64,000 bases of DNA from Bacteroidales bacterium (GTDB taxonomy: Bacteria > Bacteroidota > Bacteroidia > Bacteroidales > JACABE01): NCBI GenBank assembly GCA_023251515.1, contig JAHEYQ010000019.1, positions 1 through 64,000 of the forward strand, given 5' to 3'. Each line of letters opens with the position of its first letter. Positions within the stretch are counted from its first letter, which is position 1. This document shows positions 8,226 to 15,752 of the stretch, in pieces. Position numbers and translations under genes: made by a program. The notes under the pieces are model-generated. The model was not told where the DNA came from, searched no databases, and was given only the letters and a program-made list of their open reading frames with translations.

Positions 8226-8924
8226 TTAATTATCATAAATTGGTTGATAAACAAAATTAAGCTTTGTTTTATATGTTATAGGAGGCAATATAACTGTATT
8301 GCTGATATTATCAAACTTAATTGTCAGTTTATTTACATCCATTGACCACTCGTTAAAATCATAGCTAACTATTAAAGTATCCGCAGGTTTTATTTTATAA
8401 AATGAAGGAATTGGAATGTTATTTATCTCATTTCGTTTTGTATTTACGGTTCTGTCTTGCTTAATATAAGAAAATCTGTGTGGATCAAGCATAGAAAGAT
8501 TTGAAGGACTTAATACTTTGTGTTTATTTTCAAAGTTTACTTTTGTCAAATCAATTAATATTGTATCTGTGCTCATATTTATAAATCTGAAATTTACAAA
8601 AAAAAGTATATCACCCTTACTTCCATTATTTAAAAATGGCCAGACTAATAACATCGGATTGGGAATTACCGGCACAATAGGTGGCCCGATTAAAATAACC
8701 CAGTTGGGTTTAGGACAAGGCCATATTGAAACACTTAAATTATTCTTTTTTATACCATAAACCGGTGTTTTAGTTCCAATACTCCAATATGGATGTGGTT
8801 TTTCTGTTATTTTCCATTCCGATTCTCCTTTTTGTTTTCGTATTCCAACACCTCTAAAGTGTGAACAACTAACAAGTGTTAGAGATAAGATAATTGATAA
8901 TATAAATTTATAATACCTGAACAT
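8226..8924 (-). CDS. Hypothetical lipoprotein
   Basis: A 232-residue protein with a lipobox (SLTLVSCSH, cysteine at about residue 20), so it is lipid-anchored. A proline-, tryptophan- and glycine-rich stretch follows (WPCPKPNWVILIGPPI, then VPVIPNPMLLVWPF). It could insert in or lie on a membrane. The C-terminal half is beta-rich, resembling a beta-sandwich. No family is recognised. It is monocistronic with its own promoter-like repeat. Confidence 0.55.
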   Translation of the reverse strand: MFRYYKFILSIILSLTLVSCSHFRGVGIRKQKGESEWKITEKPHPYWSIGTKTPVYGIKKNNLSVSIWPCPKPNWVILIGPPIVPVIPNPMLLVWPFLNNGSKGDILFFVNFRFINMSTDTILIDLTKVNFENKHKVLSPSNLSMLDPHRFSYIKQDRTVNTKRNEINNIPIPSFYKIKPADTLIVSYDFNEWSMDVNKLTIKFDNISNTVILPPITYKTKLNFVYQPIYDN

Positions 8925-8996
8925 AAATAAAATTTTTACTTTTTCGCTAACTACTTTTTTATTAGTTAATTACTTCTTTTTGTTTATTTCTCCCTG

Positions 8997-9025
8997 CAAA
9001 TTTAATTATTTTTCTACTCCGGCAA
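8997..9025 (-). promoter_or_regulatory. Promoter-repeat copy 6
   Basis: On the minus strand, TTG (9025-9023), an 18-bp spacer, then TAAATTTG (9004-8997), followed by CAGGGAG. It lies ~73 bp before the start at 8924. It is nearly identical to copy 4 across at least 35 bp. Confidence 0.65.
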
Positions 9026-9060
9026 TTTCTTCCTGCATACTGATTACTAACACATATAGT

Positions 9061-9681
9061 TTATTTTTCTAATTCTGCAATTAACTTATCTGTTTTCTTA
9101 GAAACTTTGTTCGTAAATTCCTGATCCCCATTAGTAATTATAGCAAGTTCATTACACAATGTAATAATTTTGTTGATTGCTGTTCCTTTTTCAGGAGACC
9201 AGAATTCTGCAATTATTAAATTTCCATTTGAATTTCTTACAACAAACATATATGTTATTCCATCTAATCCAAAACTGGATTTCTCTTTATTAATTTTAGA
9301 AATTGCCAACTCAAATAATTTTACTATTTTGTTAGATAAATCTGATGAAATGTAAATTGATTTTTCTTCAATATTTACATTTTTCTTATTCGATATAATC
9401 TTTTTAAATGAATAACAATGAGTAATTAGTTTGGGTTTATCTAAGGAATCTTTTTCGATTGAGACTAAACAGCCACCTTGTCCCATTGTGTAAATCGGGA
9501 TAAATCGGGCTATGGGTTTTTTACTCAGATTTTTTAATAATGTAGGTGCTATTGTATCATAAAATCTGTTGAGTGATTTGTTATATTGAAGAAAATCTGA
9601 TGACAGATTAAAATTCTCTTGCCCATTGATATTGGCAACAAAAAGGAAAGTATTAATTAGGATTGAAATGATTATTTTCAT
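9061..9681 (-). CDS. Hypothetical secreted protein
   Basis: A 206-residue protein with an N-terminal signal peptide (residues 1-20, cleavage near NINGQ). The mature part has a beta-rich middle (YMFVVRNSNGNLIIAEFW) and a C-terminal helix ending EFTNKVSKKTDKLIAELEK. No catalytic motif is visible and I do not recognise the family. It is monocistronic with its own promoter-like repeat. Confidence 0.5.
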   Translation of the reverse strand: MKIIISILINTFLFVANINGQENFNLSSDFLQYNKSLNRFYDTIAPTLLKNLSKKPIARFIPIYTMGQGGCLVSIEKDSLDKPKLITHCYSFKKIISNKKNVNIEEKSIYISSDLSNKIVKLFELAISKINKEKSSFGLDGITYMFVVRNSNGNLIIAEFWSPEKGTAINKIITLCNELAIITNGDQEFTNKVSKKTDKLIAELEK

Positions 9682-9746
9682 TTTCTTAGTAAATTTATTG
9701 TTTTTGCTTTTGTCTTTTAATTTATTACTTCCATTTATTCCCCTTG

Positions 9747-9776
9747 CAAATTTAATTATTTATTTCAATCCGCCAA
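9747..9776 (-). promoter_or_regulatory. Promoter-repeat copy 7
   Basis: On the minus strand, TTG (9776-9774), a 19-bp spacer, then TAAATTTG (9754-9747), ~66 bp before the start at 9681. The 3' half (TATTTCAATCCGCCAACC) has diverged from copies 4 and 6. Confidence 0.55.
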
Positions 9777-9938
9777 CCTCTCCCTCTTCATAGCTAATTA
9801 CTGGTCGAAAGTTACATTACTGGAAATTGCATTTCAATTGCTTTTCTGCTTATATTTCCCAATCGTTTGTTTTAAAATACTGATTTATCAAAAGCTATTC
9901 CACACTTAATTTATCAGAAATACCTGATAATAGAAGTT

Positions 9939-10415
9939 TTAAATTATATTATCAATTTTTAAATTCCTATAATGTTTTGTAGTTATAAATTCTTTTAAAA
10001 CATTTTCAGAAAGCATATCTATTGTAATTTGTTTACGATAAAGCCAACGATAAATATTTGCACTATCTCTAAATTTTAATGGTGTGTTTATTAGTTTTAC
10101 TAATTTCTGAATTTCAGGAGCTTCTTTAGCAAATTCAATTTCACTATCTTTATTAATCCGTTCAGCTTGTTCAAGTTTTTCTTCATAAGTTGCTTTTTCC
10201 ATTAGCATAATTCCAATTTGTCCTTCTTCATTTCTTTGTATATGATATTCATTTAAACTTGAACTTTTTCTTGATTCAATGCCCTTTTTTCTGATTCTTT
10301 CAATCTCAGATATAAACTCTTCTTCAGTAACCATTAGTCTCCAAAGTTCTCCCCTTTCTTCTAAATCCTTTTTCTTTAGATGATAGTCGTTTAAATATTC
10401 TTCATTTGATTTCAT
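9939..10415 (-). CDS. Hypothetical charged protein with internal duplication
   Basis: A 158-residue, highly charged, mostly helical soluble protein. The N-terminal half contains two related copies: YLNDYHLKKKDLEERGELW then a ...LM...E-rich helix (residues ~7-44), and SLNEYHIQRNEEGQIG then ...LM...E-rich (~53-90). Both end in an E-rich helix with (E)RI+K. The C-terminal part (RDSANIYRWLYRKQITID) is different. No known family. It is the last gene of a probable three-gene unit with 46- and 22-bp gaps. Confidence 0.5.
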   Translation of the reverse strand: MKSNEEYLNDYHLKKKDLEERGELWRLMVTEEEFISEIERIRKKGIESRKSSSLNEYHIQRNEEGQIGIMLMEKATYEEKLEQAERINKDSEIEFAKEAPEIQKLVKLINTPLKFRDSANIYRWLYRKQITIDMLSENVLKEFITTKHYRNLKIDNII

Positions 10416-10461
10416 TTCTATATAATTAAGTTGTAAATACTGAAATTGTATTGTAAATTTA

Positions 10462-11310
10462 TTATTGTCTCACCATTGTTTCAAGCATTCTTTCATATCC
10501 ATTATTCATTAATTCATCCCAAACTTTTTGTAATGATATTATTTGTATTTCTGGATCTGTTTTCAAGATATTATTACAAAATAGAAGTTTTATATCACTT
10601 TTTGAATTCTTAAGTTTTTTTATTTTTAATTCAATTGTTTTTTTGTCTGATGTGTCTGTTACTTGTGCAGCAAGACATTTTTCATTTATTGTAATACCGA
10701 GTATATCAATATTTGCTAAATTGCCTCCAGTAAGTAATAATTGATATTTGATTTGATTTTCTTTAGCTAAATCTGAACGCAACCACTCAACACATAACAA
10801 TTCAACCAATTTTTCAGATATATTGCTAAGTGCTAATTCTAATTTATCTAAATTACCAAAATGAAAAAGATGTCTAACTACATTAACTCTTTTTCTAATT
10901 GGACTTATTGTTACTTGACTGGGTATAATTGAAGAAAAGATAGGATAATCTGAAAGATTAATTGATTTTACAGTTTCTTTTTCTAATTGAAATATTTTGT
11001 AATTTTCATCTTTTGAAAAGTTAAAAAACGCTGTTCCTTTCTTTATTCTGCCTACTTTTGCAATAGGATTATTTTTATAAGTTGCAAGAATTAAAACATC
11101 ATTTTCAATTATATTGTTTTGTAAACTAATCCATCGGTCAATATATTGTATTTTTTTCTTTGATTTATTTTCTTTAATATAATTTTCTAAAACTTCTTTT
11201 TCATCATCTTGATCAACTAATATTGCAATTTGATTAAGTCTGTTGAAATCCTCAATATATGTTTCATCATACTGAAAATTAATTCTTATTAAATAAACTT
11301 TTTCTTCCAT
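10462..11310 (-). CDS. Putative PD-(D/E)XK nuclease-like protein
   Basis: A 282-residue soluble protein. The N-terminal ~130 residues include a beta-rich stretch (NDVLILATYKNNPIAKVGRI) that resembles a PUA/EVE-type small barrel. The C-terminal part has a helix with an acidic residue (LVELLCVEWLR), then NIDILGITINEKCLAAQVT, which resembles the Mrr-type restriction core (D...D-x-x-G...Q-x-K). Here the last motif position is threonine and not lysine, so activity is uncertain. It is the middle gene of the 9939-12013 unit. Function is inferred only from these weak resemblances. Confidence 0.4.
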   Translation of the reverse strand: MEEKVYLIRINFQYDETYIEDFNRLNQIAILVDQDDEKEVLENYIKENKSKKKIQYIDRWISLQNNIIENDVLILATYKNNPIAKVGRIKKGTAFFNFSKDENYKIFQLEKETVKSINLSDYPIFSSIIPSQVTISPIRKRVNVVRHLFHFGNLDKLELALSNISEKLVELLCVEWLRSDLAKENQIKYQLLLTGGNLANIDILGITINEKCLAAQVTDTSDKKTIELKIKKLKNSKSDIKLLFCNNILKTDPEIQIISLQKVWDELMNNGYERMLETMVRQ

Positions 11311-11332
11311 ATTCTTTGTATTTTATACTTGT

Positions 11333-12013
11333 TTATAATGTGTTTGCTAACATAATATTTTTCTTTTCAATAGCTTTGTTATTCGCAACTTCAATAAGCA
11401 AATTATCAAACTGTCTATTGGTTATTTTGATATTATAATGATTTTCAATTTGCATTTTTAAGCTTAAGCATTTACAAAAGAATTTTGCATATTCTGTATC
11501 AATGTTATCTTTATTTATAATTTCTTTCATATTTTCAGGTACATCCTTAATAAATACTTTTAAAGCTGATAATGCTCGACTGTCATAAATAAAAAACATT
11601 TCAGGTAAATGAAAATGAAGGTATTTCGAACTAAATGACCGTTTGGTAAGTTTAGTTATTTTCTTTATTTCAGAAGTCAAGTAATAATGAGCATTTAATA
11701 CGCTATTAATGTTTTCGTAATCTATTACAATATGATTATTCAGATTTTCAAGTATTTCATCAAGTTTTGAATTTCTAAAAGTATTTGTGACTTTTTCTAA
11801 ATAAAAAATATCATTAATATCTTCTTTATCTGTATTTGGTCTTCTTTCAATAGCTGCCGCATAAATTCTCCCAATAAATAAAACCTTTGTCAGGATAATA
11901 TCATCTTCATTATGTTTAAAGTTATTTCTACATAAATCATAAAGGATTTTGTTGCTAAAATCCCATGGACTTTTTTCTATTGCTTTATTAAGTTGTTGTT
12001 TTGTTGGTATCAT
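11333..12013 (-). CDS. Hypothetical protein, possible DNA-glycosylase-like fold
   Basis: A 226-residue, mainly helical soluble protein. The phrase SFSSKYLHFHLPEMFFIYDSRA (about residues 126-147) resembles a conserved segment I associate with OGG/HhH-type helical proteins in defence contexts, but I cannot confirm this. The aspartate in IYDSR would sit where a catalytic or structural acid is expected. It is the first gene of a likely three-gene operon driven by the -7 box at 12101-12108. Confidence 0.45.
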   Translation of the reverse strand: MIPTKQQLNKAIEKSPWDFSNKILYDLCRNNFKHNEDDIILTKVLFIGRIYAAAIERRPNTDKEDINDIFYLEKVTNTFRNSKLDEILENLNNHIVIDYENINSVLNAHYYLTSEIKKITKLTKRSFSSKYLHFHLPEMFFIYDSRALSALKVFIKDVPENMKEIINKDNIDTEYAKFFCKCLSLKMQIENHYNIKITNRQFDNLLIEVANNKAIEKKNIMLANTL

Positions 12014-12100
12014 AAAGTATATACTAATTTGTTTCTCACTTCACTTTTGAAGTCAGCTTTTCAATTTTAAGTTAAATAGCTTAACCTTTTGTTTTTGTTA

Positions 12101-12108
12101 CAAATATA
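12101..12108 (-). promoter_or_regulatory. Candidate -7 box for the three-gene unit
   Basis: TATATTTG on the minus strand fits TAnnTTTG, about 90 bp before the start at 12013. No clear TTG -33 element is visible. The leader contains the short inverted repeat ACTTCA-ctttt-TGAAGT region around 12040-12056. Confidence 0.35.
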
Positions 12109-12125
12109 CAAATTCCTTTAAACAT

Positions 12126-12164
12126 AAAACCCCGCCACCGGAAAATTTCCGGCAGCAGGGTTTT
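12126..12164 (-). terminator. Hairpin terminator
   Basis: An inverted repeat with 19-nt arms (12126-12144 and 12146-12164, three mismatches) and a core CCGGAAA-a-TTTCCGG. The arms start with AAAA and end with TTTT, so it can act in either direction. It lies just past the stop of the gene at 12175. Confidence 0.65.
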
Positions 12165-12174
12165 GCTTGTCAGC

Positions 12175-12876
12175 TTATACGATAGGATTATTATCAGATG
12201 TTGAATCCGTATTTTCTCCATCATCTTTTTTCTTTTTCCAGCCGCCTATTTTGCGGGCATTGGTATATTCTATATAAAACTCCGGATATTTTGCTTTGTA
12301 TTTCAGCATCATTTTATCCAGTTGTTCTTTAAGTATTTTGGTAATTTCGGCAAATGCCGCTTCCATTTTCTCTTTGCTCGATTTGCTCATACGGCGAGCC
12401 CCCTGAGGCTTGTCGAGCAGTTCGAGACAAATGTCAATTACCACTTTGATTTCCTCAATTTCTTCTTCAGTAGTAAAATCAGGAATCAGTTTGTCTTTAA
12501 TTTTTGTCAAATCTGTATAAACTTTCATGCAGTTGTTACAGATTTCTTTTTCTATACCCCTATTCAACGAAGTTTTGGTATAGTTAAACTGTGTTTTCAA
12601 CTCATTATCATTAACAGAACTGGCATAAGCCATCCCGTTTCCCGAACCAATCAGAGTAGCATCAAGCATTTTTTCTATTGACTGATCCTTTTTGGCAGTA
12701 GTACTCTTACCACTACCCTGTTGCTGATCGTGTTCATTTACAACTTTGTGCTGTTCTTCTAATCTGTTGAAACTCTTTTTGAAAGCTACGGAACCTGTCC
12801 ATATGTCTTTCCATTTAAGCAACACTTCTTTTACGTTGCTTACCATTTTGTCTTTGTGGAAATTCTTTTTATCCAT
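12175..12876 (-). CDS. Hypothetical helical protein
   Basis: A 233-residue charged protein with no signal peptide and predicted long helices. The middle has a CNNCMKVYTDLTKIKDKLIP segment with a CxxC pair. The C-terminus is a low-complexity acidic tail (KKKKDDGENTDSTSDNN). I believe similar proteins occur as multi-copy paralogues in Bacteroidota but cannot assign a domain. It is single-gene, flanked by a terminator and the gene desert; no TAnnTTTG box is obvious upstream. Confidence 0.55.
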   Translation of the reverse strand: MDKKNFHKDKMVSNVKEVLLKWKDIWTGSVAFKKSFNRLEEQHKVVNEHDQQQGSGKSTTAKKDQSIEKMLDATLIGSGNGMAYASSVNDNELKTQFNYTKTSLNRGIEKEICNNCMKVYTDLTKIKDKLIPDFTTEEEIEEIKVVIDICLELLDKPQGARRMSKSSKEKMEAAFAEITKILKEQLDKMMLKYKAKYPEFYIEYTNARKIGGWKKKKDDGENTDSTSDNNPIV

Positions 12877-13315
12877 AAGATTACGGTTTTAAAAATTTAT
12901 AATTATTTATTATTTATCACCTGTTGTGTTTTCTGTTTCAGAATTAATCACATGCAGGTTTCTCATTAATTTATACTGATATTTAGCAGATTTGCAAAGC
13001 AAAGCTGTCAAATAACATTTATACCGAACCGATTTTTAGTTTGAATAAATTCATAAACCTGATTTTTATCCGGTATATCCGTTTGTTTCTTTTTTTACCA
13101 TTACTTTCACAAGCAAAAAAAGATTGAGGCTGTAAAATTATAAAAAAATTTTACACAACAAATAACATTTTAAAATATTTTTAAAAAAAATATTTTTTCT
13201 AAATTTTTAGTTTGGAATGCAAATAGAGCAATACATATTTTTAGCCTCAAAAATTATTTATATCGACTCTTTATTTTACCAAAACAGCTGATTTCAGATA
13301 CTCATAAGAGCATCG

Positions 13316-13828
13316 TTATTCATATATGCTTATAATATCCTTATATACTTTTCTTACAAAATCAAATGGCTTTCGAAGCAAAGCCTCCCCTATTCTGTCT
13401 GTTTTCTTCCATTTATCGTCAATATCTGGTTTTGCTTTTGCGATATTTAACTTTTAATTTACTTTCTTCGGTTTTGCATTTTCCTTTTCCAGTTTGCTAT
13501 TTACTTTTTATGGTTTGCTGTTTGCTTTCTCTTGTTTTTTATTCTCTTTATCCTGTTTTTTATTTACGTTTTCCTGTTTGCTGTTTGCTTTCTTTTGTTT
13601 TCTATTTTCTTTTTCTTATTTGCCTTTTGCTATCTCTTGTTTGCTATTTACTTTGCATTGTTTTTTATTATCTTTCTTTGGTTTTCTATTTACATTTTTG
13701 AGTTCCACATTTACTTTCTTAAATTCTCTGTTTACATTCTTTAGTTCCGCATTTACCTTTAGCAGATTGCTGTTTACTCGCAATATCATTATATTTACTT
13801 TAAGCAAATATATATTTTCACACTGCAA
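13316..13828 (-). pseudogene. Decayed heptad-repeat protein gene
   Basis: Reading the minus strand in one frame from a TTG at 13828 to a TAA at 13316-13318 gives ~170 codons interrupted by three in-frame TAA codons (near 13615, 13510 and 13453). The first ~130 codons form heptads such as LKVNAEL, KNVNREF, KKVNVEL, VNSKQEI, ANSKQEN and VNSKLEK, giving a K/N/E-rich probable coiled coil. A non-repetitive tail follows in the same frame (DIDDKWKKTDRIGEALLRKP, then FDFVRKVYKDIISIYE). Frame conservation through all repeats without an indel argues for past coding. The first 70 codons remain open and could still be translated. Confidence 0.5.
13461..13817. repeat. 17 in-phase 21-bp degenerate tandem units
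   Basis: Cutting the sequence every 21 bp from 13461 gives 17 consecutive units, all sharing the plus-strand pattern [ATG]CTTT near the start and TTT at the end, with no insertion or deletion. An 18th, weaker unit precedes at 13440-13460. Because 21 is a multiple of 3, all frames stay open for long stretches and several hydrophobic plus-strand frames appear; these are treated as artefacts. Confidence 0.85.
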
Positions 13829-13965
13829 ATATCAGTTTTAACACAAAAGAAATCAATTTACATTAAACATCCGGCTATTTTCGATATAATAAACTCATTT
13901 AATCTGTAATTCAATTATTCATTTAATCAGTTACTCCTTAAATCAGTTATTCAATTAATCTTTTA

Positions 13966-14207
13966 GCCGCATAGCGGCGATATGATGGTAAAAAACACAA
14001 AGCAAAATCATTGAAGCCGCATAGCGGCGACATATTTTGTTTTTCTTACAGTATAATCTTTATAAACCAGTTTTGCTGTCTGTTTTTATTAGCTTAATCT
14101 GCTGTTTTTAAGTAGTACTCAGATATAAATTAGTTTAATTGTCGCCGCTATGCGGCTTTATGCTCATCTAACAGCTTTTTATTACCATAATTTCGCCGCC
14201 ATGCGGC
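13966..14207. repeat. Four GCCGC-NNN-GCGGC mini-hairpins
   Basis: GCCGCATAGCGGCGA occurs directly at 13966-13980 and 14016-14030. Its reverse complement occurs at 14142-14156, and a one-base variant (TCGCCGCCATGCGGC) at 14193-14207. Each is itself a 5-bp palindrome with a 3-nt loop. They resemble the hairpin cores at 397-409 and 605-617. Confidence 0.75.
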
Positions 14208-14435
14208 TCTAATTACATCAACTCATCAATTCCCGAATGCTTTGCTTTGCTATTTTTACTAAAATAACTGAATTACAAATTCAATTATTACTCCAAACTG
14301 AATTACAAATTCAGCTTAGCATTATAGGTAGTAATCTATTTAAAGTATCTCATTTTTACTATTAATCAGTAACTCTGTTAATCTCTTATTCAATTAATCT
14401 ATTAATCAGTTATTCAATTAATCATTTACTCTTCT

Positions 14436-14981
14436 CTATCTCCTCACAAACTGCTTGCGATAAGCTATTCTTTCTTTCATGATTTCGTAATAATCAACAG
14501 CTTCTAAATCCAGACGCTCAGCATATTTTTGCAGAAACAACTTTGCCATTTCATAATCAGCAAACTCATTCAGGACAATACTTTGTTTGGTCTCCGAAAT
14601 CAGCAATACATCAAATGATTTGGTAATGTAGTCAGTAGAATTGCATTTGCTGTTCATAATCTGCGATTCGTAGGTATATTTCAGTATCAGCTTGTTGTAA
14701 TCAGCCAGCTTATGCCATTTGCCTGTTTTGACAATAAAAAAATCAGTATAAGGTTTTAATTGTTTATTCTCAAAATCAATCAGCACTCCCCTTGCCGACA
14801 ACAGCAAAACAGTTCCGGGAATTACAGAAATTATTCCGCATATTATCATCGGCAAAGTATAGCTTTCGCCAATCTGAGCACCCGTAACGATGAGTATAAT
14901 ACCTATGATAATAATCACCAATCCGATAAACGAAAGCGCCCCTTTAAATGTAAATCCCTGCGATATTTTTTCTGTATTCAT
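14436..14981 (-). CDS. Hypothetical membrane protein with two N-terminal helices
   Basis: A 181-residue protein. Two transmembrane segments (about residues 13-34 and 44-63) are separated by a short GESYT loop. A cytoplasmic domain of ~115 residues follows, beginning GVLIDFENKQLKPYTDFF. The domain layout (two helices, then a beta-rich region with conserved tryptophan and LNEFADYEMAKLFL) recalls small PH-like membrane-associated proteins. No function can be assigned. Confidence 0.55.
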   Translation of the reverse strand: MNTEKISQGFTFKGALSFIGLVIIIIGIILIVTGAQIGESYTLPMIICGIISVIPGTVLLLSARGVLIDFENKQLKPYTDFFIVKTGKWHKLADYNKLILKYTYESQIMNSKCNSTDYITKSFDVLLISETKQSIVLNEFADYEMAKLFLQKYAERLDLEAVDYYEIMKERIAYRKQFVRR

Positions 14982-15073
14982 TTTTCTGATGCGAATAAAC
15001 CTGTTCTGACAGTAACATTACAGCAATATATTCCGCCACAACAACCATTTAGAACAAACGTTATTTTACCCCG

Positions 15074-15081
15074 CAAATTTA
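15074..15081 (-). promoter_or_regulatory. -7 box like the promoter repeat
   Basis: TAAATTTG followed by CGGGG on the minus strand, ~93 bp before the start at 14981. It resembles the core of the 2.4-9.8 kb promoter repeat (TAAATTTGCAGGG) but flanking similarity is lost; it may be a distant eighth copy. Confidence 0.45.
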
Positions 15082-15133
15082 TAAATAATAAATTGAATCA
15101 TTTCATTTTTCTCTTTAATCAATACTATTATTA

Positions 15134-15482
15134 GCGTGAGTTATGGATTAACTTTCCATTTGAAAAAAGCAAACATTAAAAAACGCTTACCGGAACTTAG
15201 CTTCGAAGCAATGACTGACCTCAATGAATTTACGCCATAAAACAAGCAATTAAAAATAAGCGATGGCATGTGAGCAATCCACGAGTTTCGGCGACAAAAA
15301 AATATAAAAAGCACTACTCTTAATTCCGAAACGGCTTGGATTGCAGCAGGCATTTTTAATTGCGTAGTTTTACAGTAAATTCTTTGCAGTCTTGAACTTT
15401 TGGTTCTTTTGGTTCAAGCCAAAAGAACAATAAAATAATGCTTTTGAAGATTTTACAAAGTTATTTAATCCAAAACTCACGT
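15134..15482. mobile_element. MITE-like element with terminal inverted repeats
   Basis: GCGTGAGTTATGGATTA (15134-15150) and TAATCCAAAACTCACGT (15466-15482) are inverted repeats matching at 15 of 17 positions, bounding ~350 bp. The interior holds a 70-codon minus-strand frame (15141-15353, with ...CRRNSWIAH... and FYGVNSLRSVIASKLSSGKR) and an internal palindromic stretch around CTTTTGGTTCTTTTGGTTC. From memory such interior sequences recur in many Bacteroidota genomes, often mis-annotated as small proteins. No transposase is present. Target-site duplications are not clear. Confidence 0.5.
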
Positions 15483-15564
15483 AAATAAAAGGTGTTTATT
15501 AAAGGGATTTAATTTCATACTCTTATAATTCTTATATTCGTATATACTTCGGTTTATACACCTT

Positions 15565-15597
15565 AAACCTAACAGGTTTTCAAAACCTGTCAGGTTT
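15565..15597. repeat. Dispersed palindrome, acctgacaggt family, copy 2
   Basis: AAACCTAACAGGTTTT pairs with AAAACCTGTCAGGTTT with one mismatch. Same family as 237-265 and 63461-63493. Confidence 0.75.
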
Positions 15598-15664
15598 TCC
15601 CGATAAATCTTCCTTCGTTCAGTCAATTTTGTTTAGCCTTGTTTGTTTCATGTTTCAAAAACAA

Positions 15665-15698
15665 AAACCCGTTGGATATATTGACATCCAACGGGTTT
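15665..15698 (-). terminator. Terminator of the sdhCAB operon
   Basis: Perfect 13-bp arms AAACCCGTTGGAT and ATCCAACGGGTTT with an 8-nt loop, followed on the minus strand by a T-rich tail. It lies 55 bp past the sdhB stop. Confidence 0.8.
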
Positions 15699-15752
15699 AT
15701 TTCGATTAAATAACTTATTAACTTATTAACTCAATAACCAATAACCCAATAA

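Larger units (their letters stand above)
12877..14435. other. Gene desert with layered repeats
   Basis: About 1.56 kb without an intact gene. Besides the pseudogene and mini-hairpins it holds direct repeats of ACTGAATTACAAATTCA (14270-14286 and 14300-14316). Several copies of AATCAGTTATTCAATTAATC-like strings lie around 13930-13962 and 14340-14425. Confidence 0.6.
14982..15752. other. Intergenic region with mobile-element remnants
   Basis: It contains the promoter box at 15074, the MITE-like element, the acctgacaggt palindrome and the sdh terminator. I see no protein gene in it. Confidence 0.6.

Noticed and set aside
2434..9776. Integron attC sites explaining the repeated sequences
   Set aside because: No RYYYAAC/GTTRRRY core pairs and no integrase are visible; the repeats look like promoters.
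13366..13841. Three overlapping plus-strand frames rich in Phe and Leu, like membrane proteins
   Set aside because: They are the reverse side of the 21-bp repeat; because the period is a multiple of 3, frames stay open by chance, and the minus strand has the protein-like tail.
12877..14435. tRNA or other structured RNA gene in the gene desert
   Set aside because: Apart from mini-hairpins I find no cloverleaf or known RNA motif.
15141..15353. 70-codon minus-strand frame as a real protein
   Set aside because: It fills a MITE-like element from one inverted end inward and resembles a repeated non-coding sequence; no ribosome site or homologous domain is recognised.
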